From positions 806,001 to 870,000 of the forward strand of contig CM055611.1 in assembly GCA_029379385.1 (NCBI GenBank): 64,000 nt of DNA. Direction: 5' to 3'. Below are positions 34,614 through 48,600 of this stretch, piece by piece. Numbering within the stretch: the stretch's first letter is position 1; each line of letters opens with the position of its first letter. The notes under the pieces are model-generated. The model did not search any database. It was not told where the DNA came from and saw nothing but the letters and a program-made list of their open reading frames with translations. The position numbers and the translations under genes were made by a program. The stretch is from Quillaja saponaria. Lineage: Eukaryota > Streptophyta > Magnoliopsida > Fabales > Quillajaceae.

Positions 34614-36840
34614 GTTAACTTATGTAGGATTCAATTGCTAAATAGTTAATTAGGAAACATGAGATTGAACTAATTAACTTTACTGTTAGATATTCAGATA
34701 AAAGGGTTAAGAGAACTTAATTCTCAAGAAATACGCTTGGAAAAATTAACTTTGAAATGGTTATTGAAGGAATGCAATGACAGACTTTGTAAGTTGGAAA
34801 AATGTAGTATTTCGAGTGTTTTCGGGGCAGAAATAAATTAAGAGTTCAAGAGATAAAACGTAGCTTATAGTTTTAAAATATTTTCTGCAAAATTTTGTAG
34901 CTTGGTCCCAAATATATTGTGAGCTATAGCTGTTAAACTCCGGCTAGGTCAGGCAGGATTCGTGGTACCTCAGTTTTTAGTTCATGTGAGAAATTGAGCT
35001 AGTTAGTGAAAGATTTTAGGAAAAGTTTCTGAATAATAAACATAGATATACTTGTCTATTAATAAAACCAACAAACGGAATCGGATTTTGTTTTTCCTAG
35101 AAAATTTTTTGTTCAATTAACTAAGGTAAGGTCAAAGCTGTCAAAAATCCTGCGTGTTACAGAATTTGATACAACTTCAAACAATAAACTGTATTGATAT
35201 ACAAATCCAAAAATTACAAATGATATACCACTATAAAGCTGCATGTGTCTAGTATTTTATAAATTTTACGAAACTGAATTCGGAGTTTTATGGAAAAAAA
35301 TATGACCATTAAAGTGAACACTGGTCCAAACATACAGTTTTAACATGTTTAATACACTAAATGTTTTCTATTCTTTTCTAATGGTTTCTCCTATTATATG
35401 CTTTTTCAAGATATTTAAAAGCCCTCTTCATTGATAACCTTATCACCTAAAGTCTAATCCATATTAATTAACATGTAATAGTTTAAAGGAAAACTTTCAT
35501 AAATAAACCTATATAAGTTGAGATATAAGTTTAGTAAGTAAAAGAGTATAATAATAATGTTTACGAACTAAGTAGTATTTGGAATTATGAATTTCAGTTC
35601 CGGATTTCAATTTGAACCTGATAAGATGCATGGACAGAAGTGTGAGTGACGAATGAAATAGGTAACAGGTGAGTGGTTAATTGCTGCCTTTAAGGGTTAG
35701 ATTAATACGTGTGATTATATGTTTATTTGAATATGTGTGATATATGGAAAGTAAGCTAGTGGAGTATTTCAGTAATTTGCTTGAATAATGTTTGCTTGAT
35801 ATTGGTTACTGTGATTGACATTGATTGTGTTTGATAAGGGCCAACTCGTGAACATTTTCTGGAAAATGATTTTCATTTCTGAAATTAAAAGTCCAAGTGC
35901 ATCCTTGGATACTCTGATTTGAAATCATGAGAAATCCTGATTCTGATAAATATTTTTTAAAAAATTGAGTGCTCAACCCCGGTAGGATGGATTGTGTACG
36001 GAGAATTTATTTAGTGTGCGGGCGCATAAATGCCCGGCAGGGGGTGATATTGGTGTGCGGGGCTGGGTTACTCGTTGGCCCTTTGGTTGTTTTGTTTGAT
36101 ATCATTGCTCTGATAAATTTGTGATCTTGTGTATCATGTAAATTGTGAATTTATGACCGTTACAATGTATACATGTAATGTGAACTAAGATATGAATAAT
36201 ATTACACAATGTTATTACGTATGTTATATGCTTGTGTTGTATGATGCTAGTACCCTTTGGGTACGATTTTTCACTCACTGAGTCCGTAGGACTCATCCCT
36301 TTCCTGTGGACTATATTTTTTAGTAGCAGGAACTTCAAAAGAAATTAACCGTTAATGCAAGGTTTTTGCTAAGGATTTGACGACAAGGTATATCTCGGAA
36401 TCTCATACTTGGAGTCAATGATGAAAGTTTGCAGTCACATTAGTTTTGTGGGTGTCAATGTGGTATGATGTGATATTTTAGTACTTGTTTTGTTGATGAT
36501 GTGAACGGAGCAAAGCTCTTTATTGTTTTTGTATTGTGTTGAGTAATAAAAAGAGTTTATAGGATTATATTTTAAGGCATGTTCCATATTGTAAGAGACC
36601 TCTGTTCAAAATTTTCAGTAAGTTGTGATTTGTTGTAATCAACAAGTTTTAATGTTAACTTTTGTTTTTTTTTATAATTTCTTGGTTTTATTCATTGGTG
36701 AGTCAAGAGTCATGGTCGTTTTCTTTATTTGCGTCAGGGTTACGGAGGTTTTGTTACCATTCCTCTAGTCAGTCATGCCTATATGAGGGGTGTGACAAAA
36801 TTAAGTTAAAATATATACATAACATGCAATGTATATATGA
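33215..36840 (+). mobile_element. Second Helitron-like unit, split by the LTR-like insertion
   Basis: Left part 33215-33405 and right part about 36798-36840 together match the first unit. 'ttttatcaaattaaatt' leads into the insertion, and 'aattaagttaaaatatatac' then 'aacatgcaatgtat' resume after it, just as 'ttttatcaaattaaattacaataaaatatatac' runs uninterrupted at 33153-33186. The first unit is therefore a natural empty-site reference for the insertion. Confidence 0.55.
33406..36797 (+). mobile_element. 3.39-kb LTR-like insertion (probable solo LTR, Ty3/gypsy Tekay/Del-like)
   Basis: The boundaries are sharp: AAATT (33401-33405), then TGTTATAACCC at the left, and GGGTGTGACA at the right followed by AAATT (36798-36802). 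TG..CA ends with a 5-bp direct repeat are diagnostic of LTR-retroelement integration. No internal pair of LTRs, gag-pol frame, primer-binding site or polypurine tract is seen, so a solo LTR is the simplest reading. Interior sequence near 35980-36340 ('cggcaggggg', 'gggctgggttactcgttggcc', 'ctttgggtacg', 'cactgagtccgtaggactc') resembles 3' portions of long chromovirus LTRs as I recall them, and 'aataaaaaga' near 36545 may be the polyadenylation region. Short ORFs inside are not genes. Clade is inferred; the insertion itself is well supported. Confidence 0.75.
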
Positions 36841-37348
36841 TTTGAGCCTTCACATGACACAGAAGTGTGAAGCAAGATTTTCAGTCCTTAATTCTTTTTT
36901 AGGTAAAATGGATTAAAAGTCCATAGTTACTACATATTCGTAAAACGACATGTAGTTATCTTGTATACGACCGCAAGTCGCCAATGAAACGACGTTGCTC
37001 GAACAAAATTATATCTCCCCCGCCTACTTGTCTTCTAACCTGCTTTCCAGAATTGTAGTCTGTAGACGCCAATCTTTTGTAAACACTCATTAGTTCTCAT
37101 TCTTCCACCTCCGTGGGGTGGTGTATAAATTTCTCCAATAAATGATATTCTGATAGTATCAGAAAATCTGAAAAGGTAAGAATGTATAAACAAAATCAAA
37201 AGTCTTCATTTTTATATTCCTGCAATCTTAGTGGAAAACCTTTTCTGAACTTTTCAACGTGTCCAAACTGCGAAACATACAGACCCCACGTCGCAAAATC
37301 AAGGCTTGGGTGCCTTTGAAATCAAAGCAGCAATTGAAGTTGAAGAAT

Positions 37349-38046
37349 ATGGAGAGCAACACTGAGAAAGGGAACAAAGACAGTGTGCCGCTGTCTGAAG
37401 TAGTGTCTGATTGTGCGAACCGGTGGTTCAAGGAAGCCCTCAAGGAGGCCAAAGCAGGAAATGTCAACATGCAGGTGTTGGTGGGTCAGATGTATCATAG
37501 CGGTTATGGGGTTTCTAGAGATGACCAGAAGGTCTGCTTTTCCTTATCAGTCTGTTTTGTTGTCTTGAATTAATTTTCGCTGAAGTTTATGTTTTGGGGA
37601 ATGGGGATCAGAGTTTTAGTGGATGTTGATTTTACTGTTCTGGGTAATTAATTGGAAAAGTGTAAGTGGCATTTCTTTTGAATGGCAAAATTGAAGGAAC
37701 TCCTCCTAATTTATATTCTCTTTGTTCGTAGCAAACATAAGATTGTGATTGGAATGAGAAACTTTCCTGTTCCTTTATGAAAGTTTTTGTTCTTTCTTCA
37801 AAAACTTAATTTTTATTTGCTGGAAATGAAGGGAATGATTTGGATGACTAGAGCATCAAGGGCGTGGTCATCAGTTTGGAAACTTGATCATAAGCATCCA
37901 GGTTGACCCTTATTTCCCTTGTTACTCCTGCCACCATTGTGATATTGGTGTAGTTCTTTTGGGTGGGTGGTTTTTATATTAATGCGTCTCCTTTGATTTG
38001 ATGCATTTTGTTAGGTTATAATGCAAGTGATTCAGATTCTGATTAA
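37349..38046 (+). CDS. Small Sel1-repeat protein
   Basis: Three exons: 37349-37531, 37832-37901 and 38015-38046, joining to about 94 residues. The ATG at 37349 (MESNTEKGNKD) is the first conventional start in frame. The core is a single Sel1-like (TPR-related) repeat: AKAGNVNMQVLVGQMYHSGYGV..DDQK / GMIWMTRAS, which fits A..G....Q..LG..Y..G.GV..D..KA..W...A. The tail is acidic (ASDSDSD). Proteins of this size and layout are conserved single-copy genes in plants, with no role that I know of; Sel1 repeats usually mediate protein contacts. The last exon lies in a tandem duplication. Its first copy carries TAA where the second has GAA, so the protein as read ends six residues early. Confidence 0.8.
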
Positions 38047-38368
38047 TTGAAGGATGATTCCTGAGAAGTCAGAATTGGTTTTTGTGACGGAATATTCAAA
38101 ATGTGAGTTTATCCAAATTCCTCATGGCCTTTTAGAACTTTAAGCTAATGAAGATCTTAGGTTCATTTGTTCATAAGTATCTGTATTAGTAATCAGCAAG
38201 TGATTCAGATTCTGATGAATTGAAGGATGATTCCTGAGAAGTTGGAATTGGATTTTGTGACTGATTATTCAAAATGTGAGTTTATCTGAATTCCTCATGG
38301 CCTTTTAGAATTTTAAGCTAATGAAGATCTTAGGTTCATTTGTTGATACATAGCTGGATTAGTAATCA
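38023..38368 (+). repeat. 173-bp tandem duplication of the Sel1 gene's last exon and 3' UTR
   Basis: Copies 38023-38195 and 38196-38368 are about 93% alike. Each contains the end of the coding sequence (gcaagtgattcagattctgat) and ~130 bases of 3' flank. In copy 1 the next codon is TAA (38044-38046); in copy 2 it is GAA, followed by five more codons and TGA (38235-38237). Copy 2 is preceded by 'aatcag', a usable acceptor that would join exon 2 in the correct phase. Confidence 0.9.
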
Positions 38369-41300
38369 GTTCGAGTCAGGTTCTGTAAGAATTCTGTTTT
38401 GAATTTGATTGAAAAGTTTGGCCTTTCCTTAGCATGCTTGTGGTCAGAAAAATAAGTTATGTTTGTTTCTCATGAACCATCATACTAAGACTGAATTTTC
38501 CTTTTTCATTGTTCAAGTAATTGATGTTTAGGTGCTTAATTATGTCGTCAGGTAGTTGTGGAAACTATGGCTTTTGGTGATTAGTGCTAAACATTGTAGC
38601 TTGAAAGCGCCTTCTAGTGACTTAATGTCAGATACATGCTAGGTCCGACAAATGTACTACACTAACAGAAACATGCCTCAAAGGAGGCCCTAAGTGTTAA
38701 AAATATAAAGTATATTAAAAGGAAAAGAAGTAAGGCACTGCAAACAGACCCAGGTTGAAGCAGGCATGGTTGGGATATGTTTGACTAAAACCTGTAGTTT
38801 TCAACAGTAAGACTGTGGGTTATTTTGAAAATCTGAACAGATATTCGGATTCTAGATTGCAGGATATAATTGACATTGTGCTTTCTTGGAGTCGTAAAGA
38901 GTAGGTTGTGAAGGACCAGGTTTTTGTTCAAACATGGAAATGATAGAGATGTTATTATGTTATCATTTTTTTTTTTTAATCCTTGTGTTTTGGATATGAA
39001 GGTGATGAACATTTATCTTTTTATGTGATGTAAATCTGTATTCTTGATGAATATCAGATAATTTGTAAATATAATCTCTATTTTTGGAATTGTAAGTTTT
39101 GCATATACTGATTGATTTCGCTATCATTTGTCATTGATTTTATTTTTATAGATCTTGCTATATTGTCATGTTCTTGTGGTATTGTGTCCTGTGTAACAAT
39201 GATTATTTGAGATTTATAGAGGACCATATCTTCATCTGTAACATGTTCAGCTCCATATATGTTGGATAGAATCTTGACTGACACAACATACATTCTTTTA
39301 CTTACATTTCTCATATTTTAGGGAAGTATTGGGAAGTCCTTAAGTTCTAGTTTGAAAAAACATCGGAGGTCTTACTGAAAATTCTACCAATCCTATAATG
39401 GGGGAGGGGTTGGGGAGGATGAAGATTACAAACGTAGAGAGGTAGAATTACTGTTTGCTTTATAGTTTAGAGTTAGACTGCTGAGTGGTCAATGTGCAAT
39501 TTTACTGCAAGGAATTCCCTGAAGAACTAGCCATTAATTCACAGTAAGGATTACTGTGAAGTTATAAGACAGAAAAATGAGAAAAGTTTTCTAGATGAAC
39601 TAGAAGTTTAGAGGAGGGTGAATAGCTTGTGGTGACTTTACTATATGCAGAAGAACCAATATTCTATTGCTATGTCTGACAATTGGTAAGACAGGGTAGA
39701 GAGTGATGAATGGTTATTTTCGGTCAAGACAGCAAGAGGAGAAAAGTGCGTGCTGACTTTTCCATGTGCAAAATATTGACAAGTGAAAGGCCAATAGAAA
39801 CCTAGGTTGATGTTAGAAAATATATGAGCTATGACAAATTGAGGTGAAACTTTGCTATATCGGCCACTACTGTCCCTCTAAAATGCTTCCCTTTTCCACA
39901 TTATGCTTTTCCGAATGTTTTAGTTGTATCTGCCATTAAGGGGACAAGAGGGAAACTAACTGAGAAGCGGCCTTGATAATACAAATGGATGTTCAAGTGT
40001 TGGGAATGCTAATGATTTGCTTTGAGTTGCTTTCTAGGTTATTTGCCTTAAAACCGTGTTTTAATTGTATCAGGAAATAGTTATTCAACAAAATCTGGTG
40101 GTGGGGTTATTCACCTTCATTGATTCATACAGACATGAATTACTTGTTTCTGTTCAACTCCGGTTTTATAATTTTGTAATAATTAAAGCTTAACGTGATT
40201 CTTTATTTTGTAGGTCTGCTTTGCTCCAAGCCTATTCCTCAGCAACTTTGGATGTGTCTCTAATTTTGATACCACCTGCTTTATGATTTTCTTGTTTCTG
40301 CTGATGTATCTGCGTACACAATTTCTGGAATCTAAGATGCAATTTCTTGAGCAAGATTACCTGCTCGAATTGACTTCCCATTACCCTCCTTTTTCTCTTC
40401 CTAGAAAACATGAAAGGCCCAAGGCCTATATATTTTGGTCAACATGCAAATCTTTCAGCAAGATACTTGACCTAGATTTGTTAGGCCATGTGGCATTTTC
40501 TTTTTCATTCAGCTGCACTAGCTTCCCTTAGACAGTGATTGCCCTTTTGTACAGGAATGGTGTACAAAAAAGAACGAAACAATAATTAGAATCTGTGACT
40601 GAGATCCTAACTAAAAGAAAAAGAAAGAAATATTGACGATCATAAGGCTGATGGCCTGGAGTATTAATAAAGTATCCTCCATAAACTCTCGGCCTATCAT
40701 GTTCTCTGATATTGTATTAAGCAATCTTTGGTTGATGTAGCTGTGCAATTGTATCCTTATGATATACATTTCTTTATCACAAGACTGGTATGATAGCAAA
40801 AGAAGGTGTGATACTCTTATTAACTTTCTGGTTCGAATCCATGTTAGTAAAATAATTATAATTTTTTTAATTTTGACATAGATGATTTCTTTTTCACTAG
40901 ATTAGAGAAGATTAATTGAGGTGTGTATAAATTAGTCTAAATAAATTTGACTGAAAAATAAAATAAAATTATACCATTCTTTTATAAAAAAAGATTAGTA
41001 TTTGACTGTATTTTTTGTCTGGGTTCATTTGTCCACAATGTAGTACTAATTTCTCTTTCTTTCCTAAAATAGCGGAAATGATAGTAACACTTTGATATTA
41101 GTATTATAATACTTTTCAAATTCGTAGCTTAGTTTTAAATAGTTTATAAATAGTTTAGACTGTAATGATTTAATCCATTAAAGAAAATATAGCAGCTGAA
41201 TAGCAATGCAGTTGCTTGAAATAGTTCATGCATGCTACTGCCATATAAGAAGTAGATTAGAAGTTTGTGCGTGGGATACTGGGATATGAAACATCTTGGG

Positions 41301-44300
41301 GTAAAAGATGGACCAAACCAGTATATGCTTTTAATAAAACGTGTTCCATAGTACGCATAAGTCCATTTCAGTGACAACATTCAACATTTTGTTCAATGAG
41401 TAAACAGAGATAAGTGTTTCATGAGTTTGATGGTGACAATATTTAAACATGTTAATTATATCTCACCAAAGCATGCATGTAACTTTCTTATGGCTTATTG
41501 CATCTTTGCTTCTGTGGAATTTTCAGGACTAAAAGTCAGGGTAAATCAGGCTGTGATGCCATATGAGAATTTTGGTTTGTTTGTCTCATTTTATTCAGTG
41601 TTTGTCATGTTTTATTTCTTTCACACATAAGTTTACTCACATTCATTACCATCCTTAGTACTTCTTTGGATTCTGAAAGATATGTTGGAATTGCAATTCT
41701 AGAAGAACTCCTGGAGTTCTTACCATAACTTGTGGGAATATATTGTTTAGCTCTTCTTAATTTTGTCATGCATCTCGTCACTTTACATGTGGGCGAATTA
41801 TAATATCGATATGACTAATGTCCAAGTTTGGGCTTCATCCTCTTCAATTCTTCAAAAATATGAAAGAATTCAAACCTGAGCCTCAAATGAGAAAGAGCTT
41901 AATTAGTTGAAAATGCTTGATGATTAGTTTTCGAGCAGATTATAATGAATTTGTTTTTATAATTTGATTCATTAATCAAATCTTAAACTCAAGATCATGA
42001 CTCCTAAATGAAGTTAATTAAATAAAGATCACTGTCAATTCAACAGTACTCATTCAATAAATTAAATTAGTGCTGAATATCCACATAAAATAAAACTGAG
42101 TGGTTTCAATTCAATGCTCCTCAAATGAGGGGCTAAGGTCTACCTGGACCTAATTTAGTCACAATCAGCTCATCATCAGGTTTATCTATGACTATTTTAG
42201 TGCATATCTAATCAAATATTAGTCCAAAGTAGACGCATTAGTTACCTAAAAGAAGTTGGTATACATTAGTCAGAAAAACCAAACCAAGGGGAATGGTAAT
42301 GGATTGTGATATCACCATTTGTAAGTATTTTTATTTCCTCTTATTGGGGAAAGAAAAAAATAAATTAAAAAAATTGTCACAAATTATGCACTTGTATATG
42401 CAAATGTAGTTAACATCTAAAAATTAAGATTTTAGACGATTTATTCAAAAAATATGTTTTATTAATCAACAGATACATTTTCAACAATTTCTTTAATAAT
42501 TTTTTAATTAAAGCTATTTTGTAACCGATATTCTCAAAGCTACTTTGATATATTTATAGCAAAAGTAAAAATGAAAGAGGAAATGAAAATATACACTTCA
42601 CCTTTATCAAGCCATACATACAATTTGTCATAATCAAGATACAAAAAGTTTTCGTATTATTGACTATTGATTTGGTAACTTCAAGTATCCAAGGTCTCAT
42701 TTATCAATTCATATTAATCGACCTTGTAGACAAGTATATGGTTCCAAATGAAAGTAAAATTATAAGTTGGTTTTCCAACATTTTATAACCATGATGTTGA
42801 TTGATCCGTGTGTACGAAGAAAGTACACATTATTATACTACGTAATATAATAAATATAAAAAGAGCAAAATGGTGTATGTAAGTGAATCAAATGAGTGTA
42901 CGAAAGACCTAGACAAACACTATGGTCAAATCACAAATTTCCAAATAAAATAAAAGAGAGACTACTAGAGTTAGTTTTAAACAAAATTTTTTTTCTCTAA
43001 TCTATATCTTTTTGTGAAGTCCTTCATTCTTCCGCAAATTGCTTCAACGTAATTTTTTTGTTTATACAATTATACCTATTTATCGAGGCTATTTCAAAAA
43101 CTTGGGTGATGGTGAAGTGATGGACTTGGTGAGGTGGAAAGAGGGTGATAACACTTGAAGGATTGAGAAATTGATGAAAATTCAAGAAGAGAGAAGGATT
43201 TAGGAGTTGAGGTCTGTCTATTTATAAATAGGAGATTTAATTTTTTGTTTTTGGTAATTTGATTATTAGTTTGGACATATTCCATCTAAAGATAATTTGA
43301 TTTAAACTACAAGAGAGAACTTCTAAGTAAAATAAATCATATATAAAAGTTTGAAAAATCACCAAATCATAAGAAGTAAAATGTATTTTACTTTATTCCT
43401 TTAAACCATTGTGTTAACTTAAAGACTTGTTAATATCTTTTAGTTATTCCACAAGATTGCCTAATGATCAAGAATATTTGCTCTATTTATTAATTTCATA
43501 GGAGAGATTGCAAGAGAATAAATTTGTATAAATTCTTTAATTTTAATGTAGATGTCATATTTTTAATCAAATAGTTCAAATGAATTAGTCGAGCTGCATA
43601 TAAGTTATTTTAGACACTACTTGACCCTTAAATTATGTTTTAAGACTAAATTTATATAATTTATTCGAAGAGAATCTTATATAATAGTAATACAATACGT
43701 ATAATGTCACTTTGATATGTGCATATTCTTAGAGCAAGACAGCGACCACCTCCACTAGAAGAGTTAAAAACGGAGTTATGTCAACAATCAAAGCACTCAA
43801 AAATCTGTATAATCCTATCAAATTTGATGCCATATTCCATTACACTTAGTTTAGAAGTGTAGGACATCCGTACTAACTACTAAATACTTATTCAAAGAAA
43901 GTCTCCACTAAGATTTATTTATTTATTTTTGTTAAACAACACTAGTTAATCTATAAATATAGATATATATGTATGTTCCCTATAAAATTCTCAAAAACCT
44001 AAAATAATTTTAGGTACACAAGTATTTTTGTCCAATCCTGCAAGTTGTAACTTAGGGGCCTCCATGAGTTACAACCTTCCTCAATAAAATCCCAAATTTC
44101 TCAAACTCCTTTTTTTTTGACTCTATCTCTCTCATAATCAAAGAAATGACTACAAAGAAAGAACCAGATGGACCCTAATTACTTTCTCTCTCTAACCGTT
44201 CTTATCTGAGTAAGGTTGGTACTCTATATGCCCTTAAGTCCACCTATAAGTACGGTAATATCATTGCTTCATATTTAATATTATATATATATTTATATAT

Positions 44301-45672
44301 TTTTGGGAGATTGAGAACATTTTATAGTTTTTTACTTTGAAGATTTTTTTTCTAATTGAATTTTAAATAATTTTTTTTAATCAAACTAAAATATAACTCC
44401 TACCAGAAATATTTGAAGGAAAAAAAAATGGAAATTTAAGGATCAAAGTAATGATTTTTTTTTTTTTTTTGAAAAAAATTATTACATCATATTTAAATAG
44501 TTTGATATTTTCTTTCCGAAAGAAGCTATTGTTTGCTTTCTTGAAAATAAAAAAAATCTTTTTTTTTTTTTTTTCCTGGAATAGAATTTTGTTAGTGTGT
44601 TTGTATTGTTTTTCAAGTTGATTCGTACCACCTGCACTTGAATCTGTCCTTCCTCACATACTCCTCCACCAAATGTCTTCGGTATTAGAAGAAGAAAACG
44701 ACCTTTCCCAAAAGACTAAAGTACCCTCAGTCGATTCTCTTTTTTCAACAAGTCCTATCTGTCCTTCTCCGTACTTCTAGACATTGAAAGACAGAAACAC
44801 CCCTATCTAATTGAAGTAATGGTTTGCATGAAAGATTTGAACGCTTGACCTTTCATAAACATTGCTACATACAGTTTTTTTTTTTTTTTTTTGGCAGTGT
44901 AATAATAAATTCATTCAAACTCAATAATAATTTTTTTATGAGATAATTGAAAATTACATTATACATTGAAAGTATACTTAATAAATTATTCTGCAAAATA
45001 TTATGATTGAATTTATAAAATATATTATTATAAAAGAAATAATGTACATCTAGCTATAATTAGGATACATGAAATATTCAATAAAAATATAATGTTAAGC
45101 CTACTAGTGTTAGCTCATATAGGTATAAATTTTTACACTATAGATAAATATGATTATATAATACATCAATTTATTTTAGTAAGATCAAAGGTGACGGTTA
45201 GTGTTAACAATTACTCAATATATTATTTACTGATAATGTAAATTTTAAATATGTTGCTACCGCATCAAATATTAATTTTATAAAATATAAATTGGTTCTT
45301 TTGTAACAAGCTATATAACCTAACTTTGGTTTTGGTCTTTTTGCAGGAATCATAGGGATGGTTTTGTCTTTTAAGCCCAAAATAAATAAATTCACAGCAA
45401 TCATTTAGAAGAAGCCAATAAGGGTAGTTAAGTCATTTGAAACCTCCTTCTTCCTCAGTCCTCTATCTTTAACTTCCCAATCCAAAAGCATATCTTCTGT
45501 TAACGGTTATCATATTCATCAAATTCTCTTCTTATATGATTTAAACAACGCTTCATCTCCGCCTACAATCTCCTGAGGATCCTTGGCTTCATATTTTCAA
45601 AGATCTTTGTGGAGAAAAGAAGAAGAAAATAAAATACATTTTCAAAGACCCGCTTCTCCTCTGTACGTAGTT
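38369..45672. other. Long intergenic region, no gene seen
   Basis: About 7.3 kb. The first ~3 kb (to about 41700) has balanced composition, like plant 3' flank or old transposon sequence. The rest is AT-rich with several poly-T and TA tracts (44281-44295, 44455-44470, 44877-44893). Open frames here (for example 40283-40531, 41421-41630, 43094-43285) give low-complexity or domain-free translations. The CT-rich stretch at about 45440-45640 is probably the leader of the F-box/LRR gene. Confidence 0.45.
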
Positions 45673-48600
45673 ATGAAGAAGCAAAGGTCCACTGAAACTT
45701 TCAATCCCTTTGATTTTCTGTCTGAGGAGATTGTTTTCACAATCCTTGACCTTCTTAGCCCAAACCCATTTGACAAAAAATCATTTTCCATAGTCTGCAA
45801 AGATATCTATGCCATCGAAGCCAAACATCGCCGAAATCTGAAACCACTTCGCTCTGAACACCTGTCCTCCGTCCTAAAACGATACCCATTTGTTAACCAT
45901 CTCGATCTCTCTCTTTGCCCTCGTGTTACTGATAATTCTCTGAATGTTATAGCGAATGCCTGCAAATCCACGCTTCGAGGGATCGATCTTTCGCGGTCTA
46001 AGTGTTTTTCGGGTAATGGGTTGTTGAGGTTGGCTATAAATTGCAAGAATTTGGTGGAGTTGGACTTGTCGAATGCGACTGAGCTGAAAGACAGGGAGGC
46101 AGCTGCGGTGGCCCAGGCCAAGAATTTGGAGAGGTTGTGGTTGGGAAGGTGCAAGTTGATTACGGATTTGGGAATTGGGTGTATTGCAGTTGGATGCAGG
46201 AAGCTGAGGTTGATTAGCTTGAAGTGGTGTGTTAGTGTCAGCGATTTGGGGGTGAACCTAATCGCTATCAAGTGTAAGGAAATTCATACTTTGGATCTGT
46301 CTTACTTGCCGGTAAGGATTCTGCTTTTTGTTTCTCTGATGATGTAATATTGTTTTCTAAGAGCCAAAATTTGGTTTTTACTTATGAATTATTGGTTCTC
46401 ATAGATGTTATCTGTATGTGGTTTAGGTATTATGGATACTAAAATCTCATGGTTAGCCTAGGTAGTCATTTTGCCACAAACCCCTTGGTCCATCAAGTCT
46501 TAGTGTCTTATCTAGCTGGATCATCTTCAATTTTTCTTCTCTAAGTTGATGATTGATAATTTGTAGTCTTCTAGTTCTATGTTGCAAATATCTTGTTGAA
46601 TAGATTAGGTATGTGTTTTGCAGATCACAGAGAAATGTTTACCATCCATTTTAAAATTGCAATATCTTGAAGATTTGGTCCTAGAAGGATGCTTTGGTAT
46701 CGATGAGGACAGCCTTGGAATCCTCAAGCATGGGTGCAAGACGCTAAAGGTATCTATTGATGTCTAGATGGTTGATCTTAAAAGTGGCCGTCTATGTTCT
46801 CATAACAAATGTAGCTGATCTATTTGTGCTTCTCAGATCTAAAAATGAATTCGTAACAAGTAGAAAATTTCAGCTTGAAATTATTAATGAATTTCCACAT
46901 TTTAGTATTAGTTTGAATACCGAACAAAAAAAAAAAAGAGAGTTAAATTTAATCTATGAAGTTCATATTTCGCTCCTTTCTCAATTGTATGCAGCCATTT
47001 ATCTAAGTCGCTGATTTTTTCCTTGAGCAGAAACTTGATATCTCAAGTTGTCAAAACATTACTCATGTTGGTCTGTCTTCACTAACAAGTGGCTCTAGAT
47101 TTCTACAGCAACTCACTTTAGCACATGGCTCTCCTGTAAGCCTTTCTGCTGTTTCATACTGTCTTGAAAGTTGACGGGTCTAATAAATACTCATCTTTCA
47201 ATACTGATGATTCAGGTGACTCTTGCTCTTACTGATAGTTTGAGTAAGCTCTCCATGTTGCAATCTATCATATTAGATGGCTGCCAGGTTACTTCTGCCG
47301 GATTAAAGGCCATTGGGAATTGGTGTCTTTCCTTGAGGGAACTGAGCTTAAGCAAATGTTTCGGAGTCACAGATGAAGGTCTTTCCTCAATTGTGTCAAA
47401 ACAGAAAGATTTGAGAAGGCTAGACATCACATGCTGCCGCAAGATAACTGGTGTTTCTATTGCCAACATTACTAATTCATGCACGGGTCTCACTTCTCTA
47501 GAATGGAGTCGTGTACCCTGGTTCACAGGAAAGCATTTGTCTTGATTGGACAGCGATGCCATTCTCTCAATGAGCTTGATCTAACAGACAATGAAATTGA
47601 TGATGAAGGTTTTCCTTCACTCCGCTCTTTGTGGAAGTAACTACTGTATCATTCCAATACTTACCTTCCTTCTATGTGCAGGTCTGAAATCCATCTCTCA
47701 GTGTTCCAATCTTTCCAGCTTAAAAATAGGAATTTGCCTAAACATAACTGATGCTGGACTTGCCCATGTTGGTAGATGCTGCTCAAAACTTACGGAGCTA
47801 GATCTTTACAGGTTTGTGACTTGTAATCCGTGGTGCTTTGCAACTAGTTTCCCCATTTTAAGGAAAAGTAATTCATTAAATCTTTTTGTTAATATGATGA
47901 TAATTCAAGGAAGTACATCCTTAATTTGTGATCATAGTGTACTGGGGTTTCTGATGGGAAGGCATTGATAACTTATTATCTCTATTATTCACATAAAATC
48001 AATTCCCTTAATCATGGAGGTTGTATTCTTCATTCAGGTGCACAGGAATAACAGATTTAGGAATTTCAGCAATTGCTTACTGGCTGCCCTGGCCTTGAGA
48101 TAATTAGTGTGGCTTACTGTACTGACATTACTGATGGTTCCTTAATCCTCCTTATCAAAAAACTCAAGGTTAAACACGCTTGAAATCCGCTGGATGCCCA
48201 CTCGTCACATCCTTGGGTTTAGCAGCTGTTGCCATGGGATGTAAGCTACTCAGCCGAGTGGACATAAAAAAATGTCACAACATTGATGATATTGGGATGA
48301 TTTCCCTTGCTAACTCCTCCCAAAATCTCAGACAGGTTTTTTCTCTCACTTTTTTTGAAAAGCACTACAGATGAAAAAAAGGGTTGTTAAGATTGTGATG
48401 CCATGTTCCTTTTGTTGCAGATAAATTTGTCATATAGCTCTGTCACAGACGTGGGTCTATTGTCGCTTGCTAGCAATCAGTTGCCTACAGATCTTGAACA
48501 ATCCTGCATCTCGAGGGTTTAACTCCAAGGGGACTGACAGCTGCCTTACTGGCATGTAGTGCACTAGTAAAAGTGAAGCTGCACACATCGTTTAGGACAT

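Noticed and set aside
40283..41630. ORFs at 40283-40531 and 41421-41630
   Set aside because: No domain, no start context, surrounded by non-coding composition.
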